Positions 44,400 through 54,926 of a stretch of DNA of 64,000 bases are shown here, piece after piece; position 1 is the first letter of the stretch; every line of letters begins with the position of its first letter. This stretch comes from Actinobacteria bacterium IMCC19121. Lineage in GTDB: Bacteria; Actinomycetota; Actinomycetes; Nanopelagicales; Nanopelagicaceae. Made by a program: the position numbers and the translations under genes. The stretch lies in NCBI GenBank assembly GCA_002284895.1, contig CP015605.1:1116001-1180000 (forward strand), written 5' to 3'. Below the pieces are notes generated by a model, which had not been told where the DNA came from, did no database searches, and saw only the letters and a list, made by a program, of their open reading frames with translations.

Positions 44400-45890
44400 A
44401 TGACAACACTCAAAATCTCAGATGGCCTCGTTAAAGATGATCTCCTTGTTGTGGGTTTGGTGAGCACCAACACAAAAGGTGGCATTGCCATTGAATCAGG
44501 TGATTTGGCCCTTGATTCAAAATCTCTTCTAGCCTCACTACTTGAGATGGGTGCAACTGGAAAGGCAGATGAAGTAACAAAGATGCCTGGTGGTCCAGCA
44601 CGGCTGATGGTCTTCACAGGTCTTGGTCCTAAATCTTCTACTTACTCCCATGAAGTTTTGCGCAGGGCCGCTGGCAGTGCCGCCAGAGCACTTGTCGGAA
44701 ATTCCGGAGCAACTTTTGCCCTACCAACTCGCGATCTTGCAGGAGTCAATGCAGTGGCAGAAGGCGCCGCGCTCGGTGCTTATGTTTTTAACGATTTCCG
44801 TGGCTCCTCTAAGGAGAGCCATAAGAGTGCGTTGAAGTCAGCGACGATATTCTCAAAGCTAGCGGACAAGAGTGAAGCTAAAGAGATTACAAATCGTGCA
44901 TCGATTATTGCTAAGTACACACATCTTGTGCGCGATCTGATCAACACACCTCCTAGCCACTTAACTCCTGACTCATTTACTAAGAAACTTGCTGCAAGCT
45001 TTAAAGCAGCCGGTGGTCAAAAGGCTGGATTAAAGATAACTATTTGGGATGAGAAGCAACTTAAATCTCAAGGCTTTGGCGGCATCATTGGCGTTGGACA
45101 AGGATCTGCCAATCCCCCACGCCTCCTTCATATCTCGTACACACCTAAAGCTAAAAATGTGAAGCGCTTTGCATTTGTTGGCAAGGGAATAACTTTTGAT
45201 ACAGGCGGTCTCAATCTAAAAGCAGGCCTTGGCATGGAAGCAATGAAGTGCGACATGAGCGGTGCGGCAGCGGTCTGTGCTGCAACGTTGGCTATTGCAG
45301 AACTTGCTCTACCTGTTGCTATTGAATGTTGGGCGCCTCTTGCTGAAAACATGCCAAGTGATACAGCCACCCGTCCAAGTGATGTCATCACCATCTTCGG
45401 TGGAAAAACTGTTGAAGTTCTCAACCCTGATGCAGAAGGTCGATTAGTCCTTGCCGATGCCATGATGAAAGCTCAATCAAGTAAGAACAAACTCGATGGA
45501 ATGATTGACGTGGCTACTTTAACTGGAGCCCAGGTTGTTGCCCTTGGTACTCGCACGGGTGCGGTTATGACAAATAACCAAAGCTTTAGTGATTCATTTA
45601 TTGCCATCGCAAAAGAAACTGGCGAGCAGTTCTGGCCAATGCCTTTGCCCGTTGAGCTTCGTGCTTCACTGGATTCTCCAGTTGCAGATATAGCCAACCG
45701 AGGAGATGCCAGCGGCGGCATGATGGTAGCTGGCCTATTTTTGAAAGAGTTCGTAAGTGATGATCTTCCTTGGTTACACCTTGATATTGCAGGTCCTGCC
45801 TTTAATGAGGGTAAGCCCCATGGATATACGCCAGTCGGTGGTACCGGTGTGAGCATGCGCTCACTCGTGAGATTGGTCGAACAGGCGTAG
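44400..45890 (+). CDS. pepA: Leucyl aminopeptidase (M17)
   Basis: A 496-residue cytoplasmic metallopeptidase. The catalytic C-terminal half has VGKGITFDTGGLNLK near 276, MKCDMSGAAAV and NPDAEGRLVLADAM near 351, with the two-metal ligands and catalytic Lys and Arg. The N-terminal domain is short and divergent, as usual. The frame opens at 44352, overlapping gcvT, but ATG 44400 has a leaderless promoter. It trims N-terminal residues from peptides, including imported ones. Confidence 0.95.
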   Translation: MTTLKISDGLVKDDLLVVGLVSTNTKGGIAIESGDLALDSKSLLASLLEMGATGKADEVTKMPGGPARLMVFTGLGPKSSTYSHEVLRRAAGSAARALVGNSGATFALPTRDLAGVNAVAEGAALGAYVFNDFRGSSKESHKSALKSATIFSKLADKSEAKEITNRASIIAKYTHLVRDLINTPPSHLTPDSFTKKLAASFKAAGGQKAGLKITIWDEKQLKSQGFGGIIGVGQGSANPPRLLHISYTPKAKNVKRFAFVGKGITFDTGGLNLKAGLGMEAMKCDMSGAAAVCAATLAIAELALPVAIECWAPLAENMPSDTATRPSDVITIFGGKTVEVLNPDAEGRLVLADAMMKAQSSKNKLDGMIDVATLTGAQVVALGTRTGAVMTNNQSFSDSFIAIAKETGEQFWPMPLPVELRASLDSPVADIANRGDASGGMMVAGLFLKEFVSDDLPWLHLDIAGPAFNEGKPHGYTPVGGTGVSMRSLVRLVEQA

Positions 45891-45936
45891 GTACGGCAAG
45901 ATAGAGCCCTGAGCACGAGTAAAAAGGGGTGGCTGA

Positions 45937-47304
45937 GTGTCGCAATTTGATCTAGTGATTCTGGGTGGCGGAAGCGGTGGCTATGCCTGCGCTCTGCGAA
46001 GTGCACAACTTGGCCTCTCAGTCGCACTCATCGAAGCCGACAAAGTTGGTGGAACCTGTCTTCACAAGGGCTGTATCCCAACGAAAGCTCTCTTGCACTC
46101 AGCTGAAATCGCAGATGGCGCCCGCGAAGGATCTAAGTTCGGCGTTAAGTCCACTTTTAATGGCATTGATATGGACGGCGTTAATTCATATAAGGACGGT
46201 GTGATCTCTCGTCTACATAAAGGATTACAAGGTTTAGTTAAATCAAGAAATATCACATACATCGAAGGTCATGGAAAGTTAGTTTCCAAAGACACGGTCG
46301 AGGTAAACGGCCAGCGCTACACCGGCAAAAACATCATTCTTGCAACTGGCTCATATGCGCGCACTTTGCCTGGACTTGAAATTGATGGCAAGCAGATCAT
46401 TACATCTGATCACGGAACAAAGATGGATTATGTTCCAAAATCTGTCATCGTCCTTGGAGGCGGAGTCATTGGTTGTGAGTTTGCATCTGTTTGGAAATCT
46501 TTTGGTTCAGAAGTAACAATTATTGAAGGTCTGCCTCACCTCATTGCACTTGAAGATGAGAGCTCCAGCAAGCAGCTAGAGCGCGCCTTCCGCAAACGTG
46601 GAATTAACTTTGAACTTGGCGTGAAGTTTAAATCTGCTAACAAGAGCAAAAAGGGTGTAACAATTACATTAGAAGATGGCAAAGAGTTCACTGCTGACGT
46701 ATTAATGGTTTCAGTTGGTCGTGGTCCAGTTTCTGCAAACCTTGGCTATGAAGAGCAGGGAATCAGCATGGATCGTGGTTATGTTCTAGTTGATAATAAG
46801 TGCCGTACTAACGTGCCGGGCATTTGGGCTGTGGGAGATCTAATCCCAACGCTGCAATTAGCTCACGTTGGTTTTGCCGAAGGCATGTTGGTAGCTGAAG
46901 AGATTGCAGGTTTAAATCCTCGCCCAATTAACTACGATGGAATTCCACGTGTTACTTACTCAGATCCTGAAGTCGCATCCGTTGGTTTAACAACTGCCGA
47001 GGCTAAAAAGCGTGGTCATGATGTTGTCGAGCTTAGTTATGACTTAGCTGGAAACGGCAAAGCACAGATTCTGGGAACTGCCGGTTCAATCAAACTTGTG
47101 GGTGAAAAAGAGGGCCCAATTCTTGGAGTGCACATGGTCGGTGCACGTGTCGGCGAACTTTTGGCTGAAGCAGAGTTAATCTTTAACTGGGAAGCACGTG
47201 CAACCGATGTTGCATCCCTGATCCATGCACACCCAACACTGTCTGAGGCTATGGGCGAAGCTCATATGGCTCTTGCAGGCAAACCGCTTCACGCACACGG
47301 ATAA
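45937..47304 (+). CDS. lpd: Dihydrolipoyl dehydrogenase
   Basis: A 455-residue flavoprotein (E3) that reoxidises lipoyl groups of 2-oxoacid dehydrogenases and the glycine cleavage system. FAD site [21 protein letters not shown], redox disulfide [19 protein letters not shown] site [17 protein letters not shown], and the C-terminal base [14 protein letters not shown] are all present. The start is GTG 45937 with AAAGGGG about 11 bases upstream. sucB follows after 16 bases. Confidence 0.96.
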   Translation: MSQFDLVILGGGSGGYACALRSAQLGLSVALIEADKVGGTCLHKGCIPTKALLHSAEIADGAREGSKFGVKSTFNGIDMDGVNSYKDGVISRLHKGLQGLVKSRNITYIEGHGKLVSKDTVEVNGQRYTGKNIILATGSYARTLPGLEIDGKQIITSDHGTKMDYVPKSVIVLGGGVIGCEFASVWKSFGSEVTIIEGLPHLIALEDESSSKQLERAFRKRGINFELGVKFKSANKSKKGVTITLEDGKEFTADVLMVSVGRGPVSANLGYEEQGISMDRGYVLVDNKCRTNVPGIWAVGDLIPTLQLAHVGFAEGMLVAEEIAGLNPRPINYDGIPRVTYSDPEVASVGLTTAEAKKRGHDVVELSYDLAGNGKAQILGTAGSIKLVGEKEGPILGVHMVGARVGELLAEAELIFNWEARATDVASLIHAHPTLSEAMGEAHMALAGKPLHAHG

Positions 47305-47320
47305 CCAAGGAGAGAAAATA

Positions 47321-48991
47321 ATGACATTTTCCGTAACGATGCCAGCACTTGGTGAAAGTGTTAGCGAAGGAACAGTTACACGTTGGTTAAAGTCCGAAGG
47401 CGACCATGTCAATGTTGATGAACCACTTCTAGAAGTATCAACTGACAAAGTAGATACCGAGATTCCTTCACCAGTTGCTGGAACTCTTACAAAAATTGTT
47501 GTTCAAATTGATCAGACTGTTCCAGTAGGTGCAGAGTTAGCAATCATCGCAGATGGCGCTGCTGCGCCTGCTCCATCTGCGCCAGTTGCCGCTGCTCCTG
47601 CAGCACCTGTAACTCCACCGCCAGCAGCCCCAGTTGCTGTCGCTCCTGCACCAGTTGCACCTGTAGTTGCAGCACCTGCTGCATCAACAGCCGGCACAGT
47701 AATCACAATGCCTGCATTGGGTGAGAGTGTGAGTGAAGGAACTGTTACACGTTGGCTAAAAAATATTGGTGACTCTGTTGCCGTTGATGAAGCATTACTA
47801 GAAGTTTCTACTGACAAAGTTGATACAGAAATCCCATCACCAGTTGCAGGAACTTTATTGGCAATTGATGTTGCTGTGGATTCAACAGTTCCAGTTGGAG
47901 CGCGTTTAGGTTTAATTGGAACAAGTGGAGCTGCACCAGTTGCCGCACCTGTGATCCCAGCACCTGCTCCAGTAGTTGCAGCACCAGTTGTTGCAGCACC
48001 TGTTGCACCTGTTGTTGCAGCACCTGCGCCAGTTGCGCCAGCAGCACCTATTGCACAACCAACTGATGCCTATGTAACTCCCCTAGTTCGAAAGCTTGCC
48101 AATGAACTTGGTGTCAATCTTGCAAATGTTAAGGGAACTGGAATTGGCGGACGCATTCGCCGTGAAGATGTTGAGTCACTAGCAAAGCCGGCAGCTCCTA
48201 CATATTCAGCACCTGCAGCAGTAGTTTCAGCACCTTCATCTGCTGCTAAAGCAGCACCAGTTGCAGTCTCTCCACTTCGTGGAACGACTGTGACTATGTC
48301 TCGACTTCGCAAAGTTATTGCAGCCCGAATGGTTGAATCACTTCAGGTAAGTGCCCAACTCACTACCGTGGTTGAAGTTGATGTGACCAAGATTTCTCGT
48401 CTGCGCGATAAGGCGAAGGCATCATTTGAAGCCCGTGAAGGCGTCAAGCTTTCATTCCTGCCATTTTTTGCAGTTGCAGTGTGTGAAGCTCTCAAGCAAC
48501 ACCCAGTTCTTAACTCATCCGTTGAAGGCGATCAGATTACTTATCACGGCGCTGAGCACCTTGGCATTGCCGTTGATACAGAGCGTGGACTTCTTGTTCC
48601 TGTTATTGCTAACGCCGGTGATCTAAACATGGGCGGCATTGCACGAAAGATTTCAGATCTAGCTGCCCGCACACGTGATAACAAAGTAACTCCAGATGAA
48701 TTGGGCGGTGGAACTTTCACACTAACAAACACTGGTAGCCGCGGAGCACTCTTTGACACACCAATCATTAATCAACCACAGGTTGCAATCCTTGGCTTAG
48801 GCGCTGTTGTTAAGCGTCCAATGGTTGTGCGCGGTGAAGATGGCGGAGAAACTATTGCCATCCGTTCCATGGTTTATCTGGGTCTTTCATATGATCACCG
48901 TGTTGTTGATGGCGCAGATGCCGCTAGATTCTTAGTGACATTAAAAGAGCGTCTAGAAGGCGGCGCTTTCGAATCTGATTTGGGACTCTAA
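47321..48991 (+). CDS. sucB: Dihydrolipoamide acyltransferase (E2), two lipoyl domains
   Basis: 556 residues. Two lipoyl domains near 3-78 and 127-203, each with the lipoylated Lys in [12 protein letters not shown]; Ala/Pro/Val-rich flexible linkers; an E3-binding domain near 250-285 ([15 protein letters not shown]); and a catalytic acyltransferase domain ending in [16 protein letters not shown]. It transfers acyl groups to CoA as E2 of the 2-oxoglutarate and/or pyruvate dehydrogenase complex; in mycobacteria the protein at this place serves the latter. AAGGAGAG precedes ATG 47321. The frame extends upstream to 47225 only over the lpd end. Confidence 0.94.
   Translation: MTFSVTMPALGESVSEGTVTRWLKSEGDHVNVDEPLLEVSTDKVDTEIPSPVAGTLTKIVVQIDQTVPVGAELAIIADGAAAPAPSAPVAAAPAAPVTPPPAAPVAVAPAPVAPVVAAPAASTAGTVITMPALGESVSEGTVTRWLKNIGDSVAVDEALLEVSTDKVDTEIPSPVAGTLLAIDVAVDSTVPVGARLGLIGTSGAAPVAAPVIPAPAPVVAAPVVAAPVAPVVAAPAPVAPAAPIAQPTDAYVTPLVRKLANELGVNLANVKGTGIGGRIRREDVESLAKPAAPTYSAPAAVVSAPSSAAKAAPVAVSPLRGTTVTMSRLRKVIAARMVESLQVSAQLTTVVEVDVTKISRLRDKAKASFEAREGVKLSFLPFFAVAVCEALKQHPVLNSSVEGDQITYHGAEHLGIAVDTERGLLVPVIANAGDLNMGGIARKISDLAARTRDNKVTPDELGGGTFTLTNTGSRGALFDTPIINQPQVAILGLGAVVKRPMVVRGEDGGETIAIRSMVYLGLSYDHRVVDGADAARFLVTLKERLEGGAFESDLGL
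47555..48060 (+). repeat. Ala/Pro-rich linker repeats and duplicated lipoyl domain in sucB
   Basis: Two stretches of imperfect GCACCAGTTGC-type repeats (near 47555-47695 and 47930-48060) encode Ala-Pro-Val linkers; the second lipoyl domain lies between them and closely copies the first at DNA level around the lipoyl-Lys. Confidence 0.7.
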
Positions 48992-48997
48992 GAAGTA

Positions 48998-49888
48998 ATG
49001 CGCGTTCCTCAAAGAATCGCAATTAGCGGCTCATCTGGCCTAATTGGTACAGCACTTGTTGGTCATTTAAAAAGTGAAGGTCACACAGTTCAGCGCTTAG
49101 TGCGCCGCGCTCCAGTTGCAGCCGATGAAGTCCAGTGGGATCCACAAACAGGTTTTGTTGATCTAACTGCACTTGCAGGCGTGGATGCAATCATTCACTT
49201 AGCTGGTGTAGGCGTTGGCGATAAGCGTTGGACTAAGAAATATAAGTCAGAGATTTTGAATTCTCGACTACTTGGAACTACGACAATTGCCAAAGCAGTT
49301 GCAGAACTAAAACCACAAGTTTTTATCTCAGCAAGTGCCATTGGTTGGTACGGAGAGAGTGGAAACCGCGCAGTAGTTGAAACTGATCGCGTCGGAGATG
49401 ATTTTCTTGCAGCAGTATGCCGCGAATGGGAAGGTGCAGCAGATTTAGCCGCAGATGTTCGCACTGTGAAGATTCGAACAGGATTAGTTCTTGATCCAAC
49501 AGGTGGGGCGCTTGGAAAGATGTTGCCCCTATTTCGCCTAGGTTTTGGTGGAAAGCTTGGTTCGGGTAAGCAGTGGTGGTCTTGGATTACCTTGCATGAT
49601 CAAATCCGCGCAATCGTTTTTGCATTAGAAAATCCGATTTCAGGTGCAGTGAACGTGACTTCTCCTAATCCAGTGACTAATCAAGAATTCACATCAGCCC
49701 TTGCTCGAGCTTTACATCGTCCGGCACTCTTTCCAGCACCAGCAATTGCGCTAAAGATTGCACTGGGCGGATTTTCCTCTGAAGTTTTGGGTTCTAAAAA
49801 GGTTATTCCACACGTGTTACAAGACGCTGGATTTACGTGGGACTACCCGCACATCACCGAAGCGCTTAACCAACTAGTTCAGGATTAA
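48998..49888 (+). CDS. TIGR01777-type epimerase (SDR family)
   Basis: A 296-residue extended SDR-fold protein. The NAD(P)-binding motif is ISGSSGLIGTAL at the N-terminus; the family blocks LAGVGVGDKRWT, SASAIGWYGESG and RTGLVLDPTGGALGKML are clear, and the C-terminal end matches DUF1731 (VIPHVLQDAGFTWDYP). Exact reaction unknown. It follows sucB by 6 bases, the same order as in M. tuberculosis. Its end overlaps the convergent flavoprotein by 15 bases. Confidence 0.9.
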   Translation: MRVPQRIAISGSSGLIGTALVGHLKSEGHTVQRLVRRAPVAADEVQWDPQTGFVDLTALAGVDAIIHLAGVGVGDKRWTKKYKSEILNSRLLGTTTIAKAVAELKPQVFISASAIGWYGESGNRAVVETDRVGDDFLAAVCREWEGAADLAADVRTVKIRTGLVLDPTGGALGKMLPLFRLGFGGKLGSGKQWWSWITLHDQIRAIVFALENPISGAVNVTSPNPVTNQEFTSALARALHRPALFPAPAIALKIALGGFSSEVLGSKKVIPHVLQDAGFTWDYPHITEALNQLVQD

Positions 49889-51043
49889 TTGCGCAGCCAG
49901 GCTGCCGCTAAACAAGGCGCCTTGCTGTGATGGAACTGTGCGGTGATCTCCTGCAACATAGAGATGCTCTGAAATCTTGGTTGGTTGTGTGAGTCCTTTT
50001 CCAACCTCATGTAAGGGCAACGCTGAAGGAATCTCATATTTTGCTATCAACTGCCAATCGCGGGTTTCAACGCCCCACATGGTTGAAAGATGGCGGCGAA
50101 CCTCAGAATCGGTTGTCCCAAGTTCAGTTGTACTTGAAATCAGATTCATGCCAACAGGAGCATAGGCTTTAGAAATATCAGAAATAACGAGTGAGTTAAA
50201 TACCGGTCCACGTGCTTGTCCATCAATGAGCAAACGCCCAGTCCCCGAAGGGTTCTGGTCAGTTGCGTGATACCACGTCACACATCCTTGCATTCGGCAT
50301 ACTTGAGGCAGTTCTAATAACTGAGTAGCAGTTGTTGCATCCGTTGCAATCAAAATATCTCGCGCGCTTAATTCGCCAGCAGATGTCTGAACGGTGTTTC
50401 CGAGGATTCGCTCTGCCCGCACATTGAGTTGCAGGTCTGTAAGACGCGATGCAAGTGCTTGTGAGAGTTGGCCAACACCAAATTTAGGAATACCTGGTGA
50501 TCCAGTGACAAATGAGCGAATAACTATTTGCCCGTAGTGCGCATCAACTTTGTCTGGATCCGACAGGAACACACCTTGCAGAAAAGGACGGAGCACTCGC
50601 TCATATGTTGTTCCACATCCAGCATTTCGCAGCGCATGGCCAAGTGATTGCTCACCTTTAATCTTAGAAAAAATGAATCGCACGAAATTTACTTTCTCAC
50701 TCATAGAACCAGTCCCGCGATGCAGCGCAGAAAATGGTGCTTTGCGTGGATCACCTAGTGCAATTCGCTCGGTGCCCAGACTGACTTCAATTACACGCGG
50801 AGCCGGTATGAAATCAATCTCGCCAATTACATCAAGTTCAATCAGGGCTGGGTACTTGGAGTTAATGAGTTGAAAACCTCGATCACAGATGTATCCATCA
50901 ATATGATCACTTGCTACACGCCCGCCAGCTCGATCACTTGCCTCGATAACAGTTACAGAACGCCCAGCAGCTTGAAGTTGAATAGCAGCGTTAAGTCCAG
51001 CTAAACCAGCCCCAACAATGAGGACGTCACTACTTTTAGACAT
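49874..51043 (-). CDS. FAD-dependent amine oxidase/desaturase-like oxidoreductase
   Basis: A flavoprotein of about 389 residues. The N-terminal FAD motif is VLIVGAGLAGLNAAIQL with EASDRAGGRVAS, the GG doublet typical of amine oxidases and carotene desaturases; the C-terminal motif is LYVAGDHRTVPSQQGALFSG. Substrate not evident; no carotenoid genes are near. The frame opens at 51070; ATG 51043 is preferred and overlaps the Gfo/Idh stop by 8 bases (ATGTCTAA), so the genes are coupled. Confidence 0.8.
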   Translation of the reverse strand: MSKSSDVLIVGAGLAGLNAAIQLQAAGRSVTVIEASDRAGGRVASDHIDGYICDRGFQLINSKYPALIELDVIGEIDFIPAPRVIEVSLGTERIALGDPRKAPFSALHRGTGSMSEKVNFVRFIFSKIKGEQSLGHALRNAGCGTTYERVLRPFLQGVFLSDPDKVDAHYGQIVIRSFVTGSPGIPKFGVGQLSQALASRLTDLQLNVRAERILGNTVQTSAGELSARDILIATDATTATQLLELPQVCRMQGCVTWYHATDQNPSGTGRLLIDGQARGPVFNSLVISDISKAYAPVGMNLISSTTELGTTDSEVRRHLSTMWGVETRDWQLIAKYEIPSALPLHEVGKGLTQPTKISEHLYVAGDHRTVPSQQGALFSGSLAAQLILN

Positions 51044-52046
51044 GCAGGGCGTTATTTCGCGCCTGGTCAATTATTTGGGCAACTAGTAGCGCATCATCAT
51101 TTGAAATTGGCCACGGGTTATTGCCTTCAATTGCACCAGCTACCAAAGTATAGAAAGTGGCGTAGTTTCCATCTTCGCCCACAATCTCTTCTACTTGATC
51201 ACCACGATGAATGAAAGTTTTTGATTTTGTAGAAACATCCCATTTCCCGCCCATAGGCACTTTTCCACTCTTAAGTAGATTCTCTTGGGGATCTAAATCA
51301 TTAATGACTAGTGCACCGGCACTACCTAGGATACGAATGCGCGGTCCAGGTGCACCTACTACTGCGCTAGCAGAGAGAATTGAAAGAACCCCAGAATCAT
51401 GTCTTAGAACTAACACGGCATCATCATCGGCTGCGCCTCGAATCGTGCGCACAGTGGAAGTGACTAACTCGGCTTTGCCAAACCAATCAATGGCAGTTGA
51501 AATCAGATGCGGTTGTAAATCTAATAACTGTCCCCCACCATCGGCAGCGCTCATGTTCTCGCGCCAAGAGCTCTTATTGAGCTCAGGACGAAAGCGCTCG
51601 AACCTGGAGTCCATGCGATGAATAGTTCCAAGTACTCCAGAGGCCAAAATTTTCTTAATTGTTAGCGCATCGCTATCCCAGCGACGATTAAAGAAAGTTG
51701 AAACCGGAACTCCAGCCCGTTCTCCTGCAGAGATAATCTCAGCAGTTTCAGCAAATGTTCGACCCATTGGTTTATCTACAACAACAGGGATACCGGCATT
51801 AATAGCAGCGTAAGCATGTTCGGCGTGAGCAAGATTTGCAGAAGCTATAACTACTAGATCTAGCTTGTGCGCAACTAACTCTTCAATCGTTGCAACTACA
51901 TTTACGTGAGGAAAATCTTCGAGTGCATGCCCAGCACGTTCGGCATTGCTAGTTTGAATCGCTACAACTTCATAACCACATCCCTTGAGTAAAGGTGCGT
52001 GGAAATAACGCCCAGCTAATCCATATCCAGCAATGCCTACGCGCAT
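51036..52046 (-). CDS. Gfo/Idh/MocA family oxidoreductase
   Basis: A 336-residue NAD(P)-dependent dehydrogenase. The Rossmann motif is VGIAGYGLAGRYFHAPLL; the catalytic Lys lies in VVDKPMGRT near 90 (the EKP motif has Asp here). Sugar or polyol substrates are usual; none can be named. Its ATG shares one base with the stop of the MMPL gene upstream. Confidence 0.85.
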   Translation of the reverse strand: MRVGIAGYGLAGRYFHAPLLKGCGYEVVAIQTSNAERAGHALEDFPHVNVVATIEELVAHKLDLVVIASANLAHAEHAYAAINAGIPVVVDKPMGRTFAETAEIISAGERAGVPVSTFFNRRWDSDALTIKKILASGVLGTIHRMDSRFERFRPELNKSSWRENMSAADGGGQLLDLQPHLISTAIDWFGKAELVTSTVRTIRGAADDDAVLVLRHDSGVLSILSASAVVGAPGPRIRILGSAGALVINDLDPQENLLKSGKVPMGGKWDVSTKSKTFIHRGDQVEEIVGEDGNYATFYTLVAGAIEGNNPWPISNDDALLVAQIIDQARNNALHV

Positions 52047-54193
52047 TAGTTCTCTATATCTTCATGTTGGAGTTTTGAAGGCCACCAGATCTTTGGACCA
52101 ATCTCATGCACCATCGCTGGTACCAAGATTGAGCGGACAATGATGGTGTCTAGGAGAACACCGAAGGCAACGGCAAAACCAAGCTCTGCCAGAGGAACCA
52201 GTGGCAGCAGGCCAAGAACAGCAAAAGTTGCCGCCAGAACGACTCCGGCTGATGTAATAACTGAACCAGTTACTGTCACACCCTTAATAATTCCAGCACG
52301 TGTACCAATCTTGGCGCTCTCCTCGCGTACTCGTGTCATCAAGAAGATGTTGTAGTCAATTCCCAATGCCACCAGGAAGATGAAGGCAAAGAGTGGGAAG
52401 GAGTTATCCCCGCCTGCAAAACCGAACACGTGGTTAAAGACAAGTGCACAAACACCCAAAGTTGCAAAGTATGAAAGCAACACAGTTCCAAGTAGAACTA
52501 AGGCGCTCAAAATACTGCGAAGCAGCAAGCCGAGGATGATTGTAATAACCAACAGAATAATCGGAATGATTGTTTTGTTGTCACGATTATTTGCTGCACG
52601 GACATCGTGGTAAACCGCGCTTGTTCCACCGACTAGTGATGTTGCATCCGCGCTCTTAGCAAGTTCGCGAATCTTAGGGATGTCATTTGATGCTTCCACG
52701 CTATCTGGGGCTTTATCTAGCGTCACATTCAAAATCGCTTTGTTATTGACGACCTTCATTACCTTAGTCATGGGATCAACAAAAGGAACTATTTCTGTAA
52801 CACCTGGCGCGCTTTTAACAGCTGCTGTGACAGCATCGATTTTATCGGCTGAAACAACAATCTGAGTTGGATCACCCTCTCCCCCTGGGAAGTGAGTGAC
52901 TAGAAGCTTTTGTCCAACTACAGATTCTGGATTGCCAGTGAAAGTATCAACTGTTCCAATTCCATCAGCTTTAAGCGTTGTTGATGCAAAAGCCAAAAGT
53001 AATAGCACTGCACCAGTAACAACCCAAGCCTTGCGAGGATTGCGTCCGATTCCATTTGCAAGCTTTGACCAAGGACCACTCATCACATGGTCATCACCAT
53101 CAAAGTGTGGGCGGCGTGGCCAGAAAATCCAGCGGCCAAAGAGCAAAAGAAGTGCTGGTAACAAAGTCAAAATTGTGATCATCGCGCAAACAATTCCGAT
53201 TGCGCCAATAGGACCAAGACCGGCAGTATTTGTAAGCTGGCTGAAGAGCAAAACAAGCAATGAGATAGAAACTGTTGATCCTGAAGCCAGAATTGGTTCC
53301 CACACTCCCTTGTAGGCACTCTTCATCGCATCGAAGCGGCTTTCATGCAGGTGCAGTTCTTCACGATAACGAGCGATAAGGAGAAGTGCATAGTCAGTGG
53401 CAGCACCGATCACCAAAACCGAGAGAATGCCTTGCGATTGTCCGTCAACATCGATGATGTTGTTCTTTGCAAGTAGATAAACAATGCCGCCTGCAGTTGA
53501 GAGTGCAAACATGGAAGACAAGAGCGGAATAATCCACAAAATTGGTGAGCGATAAACGAAAATCAAGATGATTGCAACAACTCCAAGAGTTGTTAACAGC
53601 AATGTTGAATCTAAAGTACCGAACGCACTGAATAGATCACCGAGTAATCCGCCAGGACCTGTGACATATGGTGCTAGACCGTTGGCTTCTGCAATGGGCT
53701 TGATATCGGCGCGAAGGGCTGCGATAAGTTCGGGTAGAACTGGCTTATCGTTGGGAAGAATTTTGGAGAGTGAATTTCCATCGAGTGGAATATTTGCCAA
53801 GATCGCTTTTCCATCTTGGGATGGAAAGACAGTAATTTGCTGACCAGGAGCTAAGAAGTCAGAGATCTTTGCGCTAGTTCCATCAAGAGTTAAAGCACCA
53901 ATCTTTGAGATGTGTGCATTAATTGCAGCAAAGGTCTCTGGGGTTGATGAGCCTTCAAATAAAATCAAGGTAGGAAAGTTAAAAGTCTTCTCATCAGAGA
54001 ATGTCGCAATAACATCAGCGGCCTTGGTAGCTTCAGCTCCCTTTGGTAAGAAAGATGAGTTGTTATTTTCCTGAACTGAAGTGAGCTTGCCAAATAGAGG
54101 ACCCATAACTCCTGTGATGCCGAACCAAACAATTACTACTAAGAGGGAAATGGCAAAAGGTTTGCGGGTTTTTTGAATTGTCTGCGTAGACAT
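52046..54193 (-). CDS. MMPL family (RND) transporter
   Basis: A membrane protein of about 715 residues with twelve helices in two halves, each with a large extracytoplasmic domain. Helix blocks include GAATDYALLLIARYREELH and VALGIDYNIFLMTRVREE, which carry the proton-relay acids of RND-type MMPL proteins. Members export lipids or small molecules; substrate unknown. The frame opens at 54223; ATG 54193 starts MSTQTIQKTRKPFAISLL and is preferred, with AGGAAAGG upstream. Head of a three-gene operon and divergent from lipB. Confidence 0.88.
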   Translation of the reverse strand: MSTQTIQKTRKPFAISLLVVIVWFGITGVMGPLFGKLTSVQENNNSSFLPKGAEATKAADVIATFSDEKTFNFPTLILFEGSSTPETFAAINAHISKIGALTLDGTSAKISDFLAPGQQITVFPSQDGKAILANIPLDGNSLSKILPNDKPVLPELIAALRADIKPIAEANGLAPYVTGPGGLLGDLFSAFGTLDSTLLLTTLGVVAIILIFVYRSPILWIIPLLSSMFALSTAGGIVYLLAKNNIIDVDGQSQGILSVLVIGAATDYALLLIARYREELHLHESRFDAMKSAYKGVWEPILASGSTVSISLLVLLFSQLTNTAGLGPIGAIGIVCAMITILTLLPALLLLFGRWIFWPRRPHFDGDDHVMSGPWSKLANGIGRNPRKAWVVTGAVLLLLAFASTTLKADGIGTVDTFTGNPESVVGQKLLVTHFPGGEGDPTQIVVSADKIDAVTAAVKSAPGVTEIVPFVDPMTKVMKVVNNKAILNVTLDKAPDSVEASNDIPKIRELAKSADATSLVGGTSAVYHDVRAANNRDNKTIIPIILLVITIILGLLLRSILSALVLLGTVLLSYFATLGVCALVFNHVFGFAGGDNSFPLFAFIFLVALGIDYNIFLMTRVREESAKIGTRAGIIKGVTVTGSVITSAGVVLAATFAVLGLLPLVPLAELGFAVAFGVLLDTIIVRSILVPAMVHEIGPKIWWPSKLQHEDIEN

Positions 54194-54233
54194 GATGAAG
54201 GCGGCCTTTCCTATAGGTCTCATTTGGCTTGAA

Positions 54234-54263
54234 TTGGTAAGGAGGCAAGCCTACCTTTAGGCT
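54234..54263 (+). promoter_or_regulatory. Promoter of lipB (leaderless)
   Basis: TTGGTA at 54234-54239, 18 bases, TAGGCT at 54258-54263, then 6 bases to GTG 54270. Same hexamer and spacing as the EF-G-like gene. An AGCCT/AGGCT inverted repeat overlaps the -10. Confidence 0.6.
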
Positions 54264-54269
54264 AGCGAT

Positions 54270-54926
54270 GTGCCCGTCGTAACCCCTCCTAGCCAAAGTG
54301 CGATTGCCCTCACCCGCCATGGCCTGATTGATTATGAAAAGGCCTGGCAAGTTCAACGCACAATTCACTTTGAAGTTGCTGAGGGAACTCGCCCTAACAC
54401 TTTGTTATTGCTTGAACACCCATCTGTTTACACAGCAGGTCGTAGAACTTTGGATTCAGAAAAACCTCAGGATGGAACACCTGTCATTGAAGTTGATCGC
54501 GGCGGAAAAATTACATGGCACGGTCCAGGACAACTTGTTGGATATCCAATTGTAAAACTTTCTCAACCACATGAACTTGTTGGCTTTGTCCGAGAAATTG
54601 AACGTGGACTGATAAATGTCTGTGAAGATTTAGGTATTAAAGCGACATGTGTTTCAGGACGATCTGGCGTTTGGGTAATTGACGAAAAGGGCGATCGCAA
54701 AATAGCTGCAATTGGAATTCGTGTGAGCAAGGGCGTGACCATGCATGGCTTTGCCCTCAATGTCTGCCCAGATTTAAGCGCCTTCAATCAAATCATTCCC
54801 TGTGGAATTGCAGATGCTGATGTCACATCTATTTCAAAAGAGCTTGGCCGTAACATAAGCATTGAAGAAGTTTCTCCCTTGGTTGAAAGACATATATTCG
54901 AATCTTTAAAGAAGGTGTGCGCATGA
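54270..54926 (+). CDS. lipB: Octanoyltransferase LipB
   Basis: A 218-residue enzyme that moves octanoyl from acyl carrier protein to lipoyl domains, the first lipoate step. [18 protein letters not shown], the Lys in [22 protein letters not shown] and the acyl-Cys in IIPCGI are present. Leaderless GTG start. Its stop overlaps the lipA ATG (ATGA). Clients nearby are the SucB lipoyl domains. Confidence 0.96.
   Translation: MPVVTPPSQSAIALTRHGLIDYEKAWQVQRTIHFEVAEGTRPNTLLLLEHPSVYTAGRRTLDSEKPQDGTPVIEVDRGGKITWHGPGQLVGYPIVKLSQPHELVGFVREIERGLINVCEDLGIKATCVSGRSGVWVIDEKGDRKIAAIGIRVSKGVTMHGFALNVCPDLSAFNQIIPCGIADADVTSISKELGRNISIEEVSPLVERHIFESLKKVCA

Noticed and set aside
47555-48060. Tandem repeats as a CRISPR or non-coding satellite
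   Set aside because: The repeats are in frame and encode the Ala/Pro linkers of the acyltransferase.
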